8,628 bases of DNA, from the NCBI GenBank assembly GCA_030628225.1, contig DAOVRJ010000097.1, positions 1-8,628 on the forward strand, given 5' to 3'. The notes below the pieces were generated by a model. The model was given only the letters and a program-made list of their open reading frames with translations. It was not told where the DNA came from and made no database searches. The position numbers were made by a program, and so were the translations under genes. Positions 1 through 7,600 of this stretch are shown one piece after another. Each line of letters opens with the position of its first letter. Within the stretch, counting starts at the first letter, position 1. This DNA comes from Candidatus Zixiibacteriota bacterium. GTDB taxonomy: Bacteria > SM23-81.

Positions 1-165
1 AAGAGAGTCCACCACTGTGCCCAGAGCACCGCTGCGCCTGGAGGACTGTTTTCCGGTCACCAGCAGAGCTCTTTTGCCCAGGTGCGAGGTTTCCTGGCCC
101 ACCCGGCTCACAACACCCTCTCCGAAACAGACCTCCGTTGTCATAAGAAAACGGAAGCTGCGCAT
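1..165 (-). CDS. Iron-containing alcohol dehydrogenase, N-terminal fragment (cut by window edge)
   Basis: Reading the minus strand from an ATG at 165 gives 55 open codons with no stop before the edge. The start MRSFRFLMTTEVCFGEGV is the usual opening of group III iron-dependent alcohol dehydrogenases (a short beta strand, then T-x-x-x-FGEG-V). KRALLVTGK follows near residues 31-39, which is the first beta strand of the nucleotide-binding half. Family members are cytoplasmic NAD(P)H-dependent oxidoreductases of about 380-400 residues that reduce aldehydes or ketones to alcohols; the substrate cannot be told from this piece and the metal ligands lie outside the window. The start at 165 is preferred because GGGAGG (176-171) sits 5 bases upstream; an in-frame ATG at 180 overlaps the stop of the preceding gene but has no such site. 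It begins 11 bases after the metallopeptidase gene, so it is probably the next gene of the same operon. Confidence 0.82.
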   Translation of the reverse strand, partial: MRSFRFLMTTEVCFGEGVVSRVGQETSHLGKRALLVTGKQSSRRSGALGTVVDSL

Positions 166-170
166 TTTCA

Positions 171-176
171 CCTCCC
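171..176 (-). promoter_or_regulatory. Ribosome binding site of the Fe-alcohol dehydrogenase gene
   Basis: GGGAGG on the minus strand, 5 bases before the ATG at 165. It lies immediately after the stop codon of the upstream metallopeptidase gene and decides the choice of start at 165 over the in-frame ATG at 180. Confidence 0.7.
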
Positions 177-1805
177 TCATCTTTGAACTTCCCCCACAGG
201 CTCAGTCATAAGATGGGGTGAGCCCTTCTCGGCAAACTGATACAACCTCTCTATCTCCCGGCGGAGAACCCCGGCATCCAGACCTTGGTATCCCAACTCC
301 TGGGCCAGCTCCCCCACCGGCTTTTCACTGCCCAGAGCCCAGAGACGTTTTAAAAACCGGCCGGCCCCGGGATCGGCGAACCAGCAAGAGCCAAATTCCC
401 CGCGCAGGGTTTCCCTGAGCTGCGCTTCTAACAACCAGGCCTCCAGGTAGTTCACCGAGTAGAAATCTTCATTGGCCAGCAGATACCCCATCTCCGCCTG
501 CGGCAAGCTCAGCGGCGTCAGCCGGGCCCGCTCCCACAGATCTCGATATCTCCACCAGGGTTCCTCCTCGCCAGAGTGAAGTGCTCGCTCAAAAAGAAAC
601 AGGCTGCAATAATATCTCAAGGAGCTGAGGTCTGACAGCAGCGCCTGCCGCAGATACGATCTGGCCGCCTCAGCAGACATGCCCAGTTTGGTCTCCAGAA
701 AAGTCTCGTCCATAAAAAGGTTTTCCAAAAGAAAAGCAAAGGCCTCGGTGACCCCACTTTCCCCCAGAACCCTGAACTCGTACTCCGGGACCTGCACATG
801 AGCGTAATGTTCGGCATGACCCATCTCGTGGAACAGGCTTTCGTAGTCCTCTGCTCCCCCCATGGGTTTCACCAGCACCCGAATATCGGTGGGAATGGAT
901 ATCATATAGCAGGCCGGCCTGGGTTCTTTCTCCGGCCGATCCTCCACATCCAGATCAATATTGGGTTGCTGGGTCAGATCGATGCCCATATCCCGGAAGA
1001 TGTCCTGCAACAGTGGTACCATCCTGTTCCGGGGGAAATATTCATCGAAGCTCTGTCCTCGAAACAGCCGCGGACGGTCGAAAACCCGGACTTCCTGCAA
1101 GGGCAATTTCAGCACCCGGTCGGCAGCCTCCCTCAGAAGTTCTCGGTAGATGAGCTCCGTCCGGTATAAGAGCTCTTCGCAGAGCCCGGCCAGCTGGTCG
1201 AAATCGGAGCTGCGCATCTGGTCCTGAAACTGAGCGTAGTCCGCATAGCCGAACTCCCGGCAGGTTTCTCTCTGGATCTCCAGTCTCTGGAACAGCAGGG
1301 GGTTGAGCTTGGAGACGGTCACATCGCCCCTGGCCCGGTACAGGTCCCGGCGCCACTGGCGGTCGGAGCTGTTGAACAGCTCCCCATCCACGTCGCGAAA
1401 GGCAACCAGCTGCCCCCCAACATCCAACTCCTCCTGGGCCTGGATGTCCAGAATCCGGTCATCAAGCTCCTTGCATTTCTGGCCAGCGAACTCCTCGATC
1501 AGGTATTGGTAAAGATACTCCAACCGGCGGCGCTCCCGGGGGATCGGCTCCTCGGCCACTTTTCTCTGGACGAAGCGGATCAAACGGGGATCGGTAAACA
1601 GACCCTCATAATCCTGATAGATCTCTGCCAGCCGCGAGGAACGGCCGTAGTTATCCGTCTCGTACCAGCTGAGAGTCACCTCCCGGTCAAAAGCCTCGGC
1701 CCGGGTGCGGATCTTCTCCAGATCGTATCCCTTTCCGGAGCAGAACAGGGTCAACCCGGCCAGTGCCAGGAAGAGGACAGCTCTAAGGAATCCTCTATCT
1801 CTCAT
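177..1805 (-). CDS. M3-like zinc metallopeptidase, probable lipoprotein or membrane-anchored
   Basis: A 542-residue protein with the gluzincin zinc site HEMGH at residues 326-330 in the context SLFHEMGHAEHYAH. A likely third ligand is Glu354 in GVTEAFAFLLE, 24 residues after the second His, which is the spacing of M3 and M2 peptidases. The whole region (HEMGH, then a Leu-Gly turn, then VTE-x-FAFLLE) and the late aromatic YSVNYLEAW segment near 449-457 fit the M3-like family better than M2 or M32. The rest is mainly helical, as expected for this fold. Known members cleave peptides or oligopeptides; the substrate here is unknown. The N-terminus (MRDRGFLR, a hydrophobic stretch 9-21, then Cys22) looks like a signal peptide with a poor lipobox (TLFC), so the protein may be lipid-anchored or simply membrane-tethered. 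GAGAGG lies 6 bases before the ATG. The gene starts 17 bases after the PAP2 gene and is probably co-transcribed with it. Confidence 0.87.
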   Translation of the reverse strand: MRDRGFLRAVLFLALAGLTLFCSGKGYDLEKIRTRAEAFDREVTLSWYETDNYGRSSRLAEIYQDYEGLFTDPRLIRFVQRKVAEEPIPRERRRLEYLYQYLIEEFAGQKCKELDDRILDIQAQEELDVGGQLVAFRDVDGELFNSSDRQWRRDLYRARGDVTVSKLNPLLFQRLEIQRETCREFGYADYAQFQDQMRSSDFDQLAGLCEELLYRTELIYRELLREAADRVLKLPLQEVRVFDRPRLFRGQSFDEYFPRNRMVPLLQDIFRDMGIDLTQQPNIDLDVEDRPEKEPRPACYMISIPTDIRVLVKPMGGAEDYESLFHEMGHAEHYAHVQVPEYEFRVLGESGVTEAFAFLLENLFMDETFLETKLGMSAEAARSYLRQALLSDLSSLRYYCSLFLFERALHSGEEEPWWRYRDLWERARLTPLSLPQAEMGYLLANEDFYSVNYLEAWLLEAQLRETLRGEFGSCWFADPGAGRFLKRLWALGSEKPVGELAQELGYQGLDAGVLRREIERLYQFAEKGSPHLMTEPVGEVQR

Positions 1806-1821
1806 AAGAGACCTCTCTTAT
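1804..1821. repeat. Perfect 18-bp palindrome over the metallopeptidase ribosome binding site
   Basis: ATAAGAGACCTCTCTTAT is an inverted repeat with 8-base arms around two central bases. On the minus strand it contains the Shine-Dalgarno sequence GAGAGG (1817-1812) and reaches into the first two bases of the ATG. As RNA it could fold only with a slightly opened loop (about 7 bp, 4-base loop). It could reduce translation initiation or bind a dimeric regulator, or be chance; there is no direct sign of function. Confidence 0.5.
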
Positions 1822-1822
1822 C

Positions 1823-2413
1823 CTATTCTCCTGAATGAAGTCCGGTCTTTCGCCCATGGGCCATGGGTCGAAAAATAGCCCACCGGCTGATCCCCAGCAC
1901 ACCCAGGGCGCAGAACGCCCCCAGGATGGCCCCGCCGACGACATCCACAGGATAGTGCACGCCCAGGTAGACGCGGGAGTAAGCCACACCCAGGGGGATT
2001 ATCAGCAGGTAAAGGCTAAACCTGGTATATTTCACCGCCAACAGCGTCCAGATGGCGAAGATGTTGGCGGCGTGCGATGAGGGAAAGCCGTAGCGCCCTC
2101 CGCAGCCGCGCAGCAAACGCACCCCTTCCAGAACATAACCGGGTCGCTGGCGGGAGACCAACGGTTTTAACAGATGACTGCTGATCTGATCGCTGAGCAC
2201 CAGGATGATCACGGCCAGCAAAACGGTCACCCTGGCCTTTCGACCTCCGAAAATAGCGGCTAAAAGTGCCCCGGCAACCAGAGGCCACCGCCACAGCTTG
2301 ATATCGCTCAAGATGGGCATGATCAGATCAAAAAATCGGCTCTGCGTGCCATGATTGATGATGAAGAACCAGGCTGTATCCCAGCGGGATATGCACTGGA
2401 AAAATTCCACCAA
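1823..2413 (-). CDS. PAP2-type membrane phosphatase
   Basis: A 196-residue hydrophobic protein with all three signature motifs of the PAP2 / type 2 phosphatidic acid phosphatase superfamily: K83-x6-R90-P91 (KPLVSRQRP), PSSH at 111-114 and SRVYLGVHYPVD at 146-157 (S-R-x5-H-x3-D). His114 and His153 are the expected catalytic pair. The second motif has Ser where PSGH is more common, a tolerated variant. Hydrophobic stretches near 43-57, 61-77, 115-128, 132-146 and 158-178, plus a weaker one near 12-35, fit a six-helix inner-membrane enzyme. Relatives remove phosphate from lipid phosphates such as phosphatidic acid, phosphatidylglycerol phosphate or undecaprenyl pyrophosphate; the substrate cannot be assigned. 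The start is uncertain: there is no ATG, and TTG at 2413 followed directly by GTG at 2410 are the only usual candidates after an in-frame stop at 2443-2441. The length suits the family with either start. It lies 46 bases after the propeller gene. Confidence 0.9.
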   Translation of the reverse strand: MVEFFQCISRWDTAWFFIINHGTQSRFFDLIMPILSDIKLWRWPLVAGALLAAIFGGRKARVTVLLAVIILVLSDQISSHLLKPLVSRQRPGYVLEGVRLLRGCGGRYGFPSSHAANIFAIWTLLAVKYTRFSLYLLIIPLGVAYSRVYLGVHYPVDVVGGAILGAFCALGVLGISRWAIFRPMAHGRKTGLHSGE

Positions 2414-2424
2414 GGCCAGTGTAC

Positions 2425-2441
2425 AGGTGATGACAACACCT
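2425..2441 (-). promoter_or_regulatory. Small hairpin holding the only Shine-Dalgarno-like sequence before the PAP2 gene
   Basis: On the minus strand AGGTG-TTGTCAT-CACCT forms a 5-bp stem with a 7-base loop in the 46-base gap between the propeller and PAP2 genes. Its first arm is part of GAGGTG (2442-2437), the only purine-rich SD-like sequence in the gap, but it is 23 bases from the TTG at 2413, too far for normal use. It may be incidental, or expression may depend on coupling to the upstream gene. Confidence 0.3.
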
Positions 2442-2459
2442 CACATCTGCGGTCTCCGG

Positions 2460-4643
2460 CTAGCGGAGCAAGACCATCTTTCGGGTCCGTCGAAGACTCC
2501 CCACCTCCAGCCGACACAGGTATAGACCGCTGGCCACGAGCTTTCCGGCATCATCGCGGCCATCCCAGGTGACCATCCCCCGGCCATCCTCCAGGGGCGG
2601 AATGACCAGTTGACGAACCACCTGTCCCAGAAGGTTGTATACCCGCAGAGAGACGTCGGGAAGATCTTCCCGGAGCAAGGAGAAAGGGATATGAGTAGAG
2701 CTGTTGAACGGGTTGGGGTAGTTCTGGTCCAACTTGAAGGAGAAAGGAACCTGCTCCGACGGTCCCAACTCGCTCACCGGGGTGGTCTCATCCTGCAGAA
2801 CGTAGATGATCCCCTCATGCGTGCTGGAGACATAGATGCGCCGTTCCTCTTCCCAGGCGTCGATGCCCTGTGCGCGATCAGCCACCCGCAGCTCTGTCAC
2901 CACCTGAAAATTAGTGCAATCTATGACGGAGATGTCTTCGCTCCCCCCGTTGAGCACGTAGACTCTACCTATGGACTCCAGCACACAAATGTCGCGAGGC
3001 CGCGACCCCACGGGCACCTCCTCTAAAACCTCATTGTCCACCCCATCGATGACCACTACCTTATCCTCATAAGGCGATGTGGCGTATATGAGGTTGGACT
3101 CCCGGTCAATACAGATGGCTTGGGTCTTGGTGCCCACCCAGCAAGTATCCACCATTGCCAGGGAGTTCCCGTCGAACACCTGAACGATCTCTTCCTCTGG
3201 ACAGGTCACGTAAACCCGCCCATCCCCCTGATGCACGGCCAAACCCTCCATTCGCAGGGCCATCTCCACGGAGGTCATGACCGTGTCCGCCACTGCATCC
3301 ACGATCCACAGATCGCCGGGCTCGAAGGTGGCCACAAAGAGACGATGCGCATCCCGGTAGACGTCCAGACCCCAGGGCAGGTCACCCACGACAATGGAGT
3401 CCAGCACGGCGAAGGTCTCGTCGTCCACCACAGAGATAAAATTGCCCCCGGAGTTGGCCACAAAAATCCGGCCGTCATGAGAAACCAGCTCAAAGGGATC
3501 GCTGCCCACGATGGCCGTTCCCAGCACCTGCTGATCGTCCAGATCAAGGGCCAGGATCTTATCGCTGGGAGCATCGCTGACGTAGAGCCGCCGCGTGGCC
3601 TCATCCACTCTCAGATGGCCGGGCCAGCAGCCCAGAAGCACATCGGCCTCTTTCGTCAAGGTCTCCATATCCAGAATAGAGAGATCGTTGCTCTGACGGT
3701 TGGCCACAAATCCCTTTCGAAAGTAGGGGTTCAGATACACGCTGCGCGGATTTTTGCCCACCCGAATGGTGTCCATCACCTCGCTGGTCGAACCATTCAC
3801 CACCCAGATCTCCTGCCCTTCACTGTCGGTCACGTAGATGCGCTCCTGGTAAGAATCAGCATCGATGCCCCAGGGCTTTCCGCCCACGGAAATATAATCC
3901 AAAAGCCCGCCGTTCATCCCATCCACAACCAGCATAGCCCCATCATCGTAACCGGTGGCATATACTTTATCGGTAGCCTCATCGACGCAGATACCCCTGA
4001 GCTTTTCGTTCACCGGGGTTGAGCTGTGCAGGCTATTGTAGGATCCATCGATGATGGAGACCGCCTTGCCGGAGTGGCTGGCCACGTAAACGCGATTGGC
4101 CATCTTGTTCACACAGATGCCCAGCGGCTCCTCAGGAACGGGGATGTTTCCCACCTGATAGATGTTGTGGCTTTTGGTGTAGCAGACATTGTAAACCGCC
4201 ACGCAGTCGGCACCGAAGCAAGCCACATACAGATAATCGGTTTCCTCGTTGACGCAGATTCCCCACGGCCCATCGGGCGTGGAGATTGTGTCCCAGATGG
4301 TGTTGTACAGGGCATCCAGGACAAACACCCGGCCGTGACCGTAGTCAGTGACAAACACATAGTTGTCCTCGTTATGAACACAGATCCCATAGGGCTGTCC
4401 ACCGAGGCGGATGACCTCCTGTACCTGGCCGGTGTTCCCATCGATCACCGTCACGTTGCTGCTCTGCTGGTTGGCCACATAGACCATATTATATTCGTCA
4501 TAGACGCAGACCGAGACCGGATAAAGGGCGTTCCCCTGATGGGGTGCCAGCCGGATGGTATCCACAACGGCAACCTGAGCCCGGGGGAGGGCCGGAAAGA
4601 GAATGGTCAGCGCCGTTATGAGGATCAAAAAAAATGTGCGCAC
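2460..4643 (-). CDS. Secreted 14-blade YVTN beta-propeller protein with C-terminal sorting domain
   Basis: A 727-residue exported protein. Residues 1-22 form a signal peptide (VRTFFLILIT and onward), probably cleaved after PRA. Residues 23-618 are YVTN-type repeats: the strand V-Y-V-A-N or a variant recurs at about 53, 95, 137, 184, 226, 268, 310, 352, 392, 434, 476, 518, 560 and 602, nearly always 42 residues apart. The first half-blade at the N-terminus and the last half-blade at the C-terminus complement each other, giving 14 blades, either two seven-bladed rings or one large ring. Residues 637-727 are a FlgD-like/type IX sorting domain (LDQNYPNPFN, WDGRDDAGK, ASGLYLCRLEVG, end RKMVLLR). 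Propellers of this type usually bind partners or form surface-layer or adhesion modules; no catalytic residues are evident. The GTG at 4643 is chosen because GGAAGG lies 8 bases upstream and a signal peptide follows at once; the longer frame upstream overlaps the preceding gene and is not signal-like. The gap to the C25 gene is 23 bases. Confidence 0.9.
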   Translation of the reverse strand: MRTFFLILITALTILFPALPRAQVAVVDTIRLAPHQGNALYPVSVCVYDEYNMVYVANQQSSNVTVIDGNTGQVQEVIRLGGQPYGICVHNEDNYVFVTDYGHGRVFVLDALYNTIWDTISTPDGPWGICVNEETDYLYVACFGADCVAVYNVCYTKSHNIYQVGNIPVPEEPLGICVNKMANRVYVASHSGKAVSIIDGSYNSLHSSTPVNEKLRGICVDEATDKVYATGYDDGAMLVVDGMNGGLLDYISVGGKPWGIDADSYQERIYVTDSEGQEIWVVNGSTSEVMDTIRVGKNPRSVYLNPYFRKGFVANRQSNDLSILDMETLTKEADVLLGCWPGHLRVDEATRRLYVSDAPSDKILALDLDDQQVLGTAIVGSDPFELVSHDGRIFVANSGGNFISVVDDETFAVLDSIVVGDLPWGLDVYRDAHRLFVATFEPGDLWIVDAVADTVMTSVEMALRMEGLAVHQGDGRVYVTCPEEEIVQVFDGNSLAMVDTCWVGTKTQAICIDRESNLIYATSPYEDKVVVIDGVDNEVLEEVPVGSRPRDICVLESIGRVYVLNGGSEDISVIDCTNFQVVTELRVADRAQGIDAWEEERRIYVSSTHEGIIYVLQDETTPVSELGPSEQVPFSFKLDQNYPNPFNSSTHIPFSLLREDLPDVSLRVYNLLGQVVRQLVIPPLEDGRGMVTWDGRDDAGKLVASGLYLCRLEVGSLRRTRKMVLLR
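2472..2486. repeat. 15-base direct repeat, copy 1 (end of propeller gene)
   Basis: GACCATCTTTCGGGT is identical to 4679-4693. Both copies encode the T-R-K-M-V part of the RKMVLL terminus of the two sorting domains, in the same frame. It reflects homology of the two tails, with the final codons kept nearly identical in DNA while the rest of the domains has diverged. Confidence 0.7.
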
Positions 4644-4651
4644 TGTATAAA

Positions 4652-4657
4652 CCTTCC
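4652..4657 (-). promoter_or_regulatory. Ribosome binding site of the propeller gene (supports GTG start)
   Basis: GGAAGG on the minus strand, 8 bases before the GTG at 4643 and inside the 23-base gap after the C25 peptidase stop. It supports a GTG start that immediately precedes a signal peptide. Confidence 0.65.
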
Positions 4658-4666
4658 GGAAAGAGG

Positions 4667-7600
4667 TTAATGCAGCAGGACCATCTTTCGGGTGTGCCGG
4701 AAAGGACCTGCCTCCACGCGGCAGAAGTAGACGCCACTGCCCACCGATCCGCCCTCCTGGTCCGTTCCATCCCAGATGAGCTGATATTCGCCGGCGCCCA
4801 GCTTTCCTTTGAGCAGCGTTTTCACCCTCTGGCCGTGGATGTTGTAGACCTCCGCTCTGGCCGGCACGGGCAGATGACCCCTGTACTGAGGGTTGCAAAT
4901 GGGGATGGTCAGCAACAGGTGCGTGACGGCGTTGAAGGGGTTCGGGTAGTTCTGGGTCAGGCGAAAAGACAGGGGCCGGGAAGGTGAGTGGCCCGCCGGC
5001 TCCTCCGTCTCGCCGCTGAGCACATCGCAGGTGATGCTCACATCGTCCACGTACACTCCCTCGGCCACAACGGTATCATCGTCGCTGTAGAACCGGAAGC
5101 GAACCTGCAAAAAGGTCCCCGGCTCCACGTGAGAGAGATCGTAGGTGTCCTGGAACCAGTCGTTGCCGATGAGCACGCTGTCCAGGGCTCCACCGCTGCC
5201 CAAAAAGTCCACAACCTGCCAACCCGCGCCGGTGCTGATCTCCACATAGAGGCCATCGGATCCATATGTGGCCAGATCGTACCAATGCCAGAAACTCAGC
5301 TTCGTGCCCACCCCTACCACTACCGGCAGGGTGGTCAGAGAGCAGTCCATGCCGGGCAGATAGGTAGATGTCTGCTCCTGCCCGCAATACCAGCTGGTGG
5401 AACCCGAGTGGAACCGCTGGCTGTTGAAACTCCAGGACGAATCGGTAGCCCAGTGAGACCAGAAGTGAGATCCTTCCTCCAGGTCGTCGGAGAAACCCAC
5501 CCGACCGATGGTCAGCAACAGCTCCTGCTGAAAATCGTAGCCGTCGCTGGTGGTCCCGTTGATCTCCAGTATGGCAAAATGGGGCTCGGCACAGGCGGAG
5601 TCCACCCGCAGGCGGAAGGTGGCCTGGGCCGTGGACCCGGCAGGCACATCTCCCAGCACAAGCTGGGGCTGAGGCACGTTCAAATAGGCATCCTCCGTCT
5701 CCAGTCCAACCACCAGCCCCCTGGCCCGCTCACCACCGGCGTTGACCAGCACGATGGTCAGGTCCAGCTCCTCCCCCGCCTGGGGCACACTGTCTCCGTT
5801 GCCGAGTTGGCTGTCGTCCAGCACAAACGATTGAAAGGACAGAACCGGCCTGGCCACCAGAACGCCGATCTCGTCGCTCCAGTCGTGGCCGCTCTGGTCC
5901 TGGATGTCCAGGAAAAATCGCAGGGGGTGGCCGTCGGGGCAGTCCTCACCCACAGTGAAATAACACCCAACGCCCGAGGAAACGATCTCGCCGGGAGCGA
6001 TATCGCCGAAGACGATGGCCGAGTCCTCCACGGCTAAATACTCATCCTGCCAGTCGATGGCGGCCGTCACTCCGCCGGCCATCTCATTCCCCCAGTTCTT
6101 CAGGCTGATGTCCAGGCCGATGCGCTCCCCCGGGCTGACCACCCCATCACCGTTGCCGGACATCTCCTGGACCTGCACATCTTGAACGACCAGGTGCGGG
6201 CCATCGGAGAAGACCATGATCTGGCCCTCGCAGGGCAGAAAATCCGGCGCGGTCACCGTCAGGGTGAGGGTTTCCGACGAGTCCGCATGTATGGTGAAGC
6301 TGGCCTTTCCGTAGATGTCTGTGAGGGACCGCTGATAGACCCCGACATCTCCCGTCAGACACACCAGGGCACCCTCCAGGGGATAGCTATCCTGGGAGAC
6401 GAACACGACCACCAGGCTGGTGTCGGGCGGAATCTGCCGGGGATACTCCACCATCAGGGTCTGCGGGGTCCTGGTCCACAGGGCCATCTCCGGATCGCCC
6501 AGGAGGGTCAGCTGGTACTGGTGCCAGCGGTATACGTTCTCCTGATGCGACCTGGGAACGTAAAAAGCTTTGCTGGTGGCCAGAGCTTCTCCCAGCCGGG
6601 TGATCCCCTCCTGGAAAACGACCTTGAAGAACTGCTGGTCGAAGCGATCGGAATAGCCGAAGCAGGGGTTGCCGGGAGAACCCCAGCCATAGCGGGAGTT
6701 GCCGATGAAGGCCACTCCTCCCCCGCTGGCGTTGTTCAGAAAATGCTCGGCGACGCAGTCGTAATCGAAGGCCGCCGGCCAGCAGCCGATGGAGTAGAGC
6801 ATGCCGATGCGGTCTCCATTATGCAGCTTGTCCATGTCAGAGCTGGTCAGGAAGCCATTCCCCACACCCATGCCCGAGTACCAGGCGTGGCCATCGTGAT
6901 TGATGATGTTCATCCCCTGGTTCATGGCGTTGATAACGCTGTAGAGGTCCTCGTTGCCCAGGCTCATGTAGAGCTTGGTCACCGGGTCGAACCGGGGGGG
7001 CAGATACCGCTCGTCGATGAGCTCCTTGCTCTCGCTGGCGTCGGTGTAGGGATCCCACCACAGTATTTCCGCCGCGAACAGGGCCTCCTGCTGGTAATCC
7101 AGTAGGGTGGGCTTCTCGTAGGTCAGGACCTTGCTGACGAAGTTCTCCGCCTGCGCCACGGTGCTCACCAGCGCCCGGCCGATGATCACCTCCGGATAGA
7201 GGTCCACCTGGTCCTCCACCTCGCCGAAGGTCTCGTCGCCGTCGGCGTTCCAATCGCCGTCCAGGTCGGCGTAGTAGAGGTCACAGGGAATATCGTTGTA
7301 GGCGGTCTGAGAGTCCATGGCGTAGGCCAGCCGGTGAGGGATCAACTGGGTGTCCCCGGCCAGCAGCACGTAGATCGTGCCCCAGTTCTGATAGGCATCG
7401 GCGATACAGTTGCGCATCCGCTCCTGCCGGCCAACCCCCTCGTACTGGGAGTCGATCCAGTAGGTGGTCACCACCCGGGCGGGCACGCCCTTTTGGGTCT
7501 TCCAGTCGGCCAACTCCTTAAAGGCCTCCTCAAAGGCCAGATCGGTGACGATGACATACTCGGCCAGTCCCTCCCCGCAAACAGCGCCCTGGCCGGCTGG

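Noticed and set aside
17-211. 64-codon plus-strand frame at the left edge
   Set aside because: The minus strand over the same bases encodes a recognisable Fe-alcohol dehydrogenase N-terminus and the end of the metallopeptidase.
1854-1868. Near-palindromic CCCATGGGCCATGGG
   Set aside because: It lies in the coding sequence for the RPMAHG tail of the PAP2 protein and is most simply explained by codon content.
2414-2459. Possible terminator between the propeller and PAP2 genes
   Set aside because: The only stem is 5 bp and no T-run follows on the minus strand, so termination is not supported.
3120-4022. 300-codon open frame on the plus strand opposite the propeller gene
   Set aside because: It is the antisense shadow of in-frame 42-residue repeats, so stops are avoided in step with the repeat. 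The translation is His- and Gly-rich with no family features, and the real gene opposite is clear.
4644-4898. 85-codon N-terminal extension of the propeller protein from the ATG at 4898
   Set aside because: It overlaps the end of the C25 gene, is basic and low in hydrophobic residues, and would bury the signal peptide. The GTG at 4643 has its own ribosome binding site.
4988-6037. 349-codon open frame on the plus strand opposite the C25 peptidase
   Set aside because: Shadow frame in GC-rich coding DNA; no recognisable domain and no supported start site, while the minus strand shows clear domains throughout.
6182-7105. 307-codon open frame on the plus strand opposite the C25 catalytic domain
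   Set aside because: Lies entirely antisense to the His/Cys-containing domain and shows no protein character of its own.
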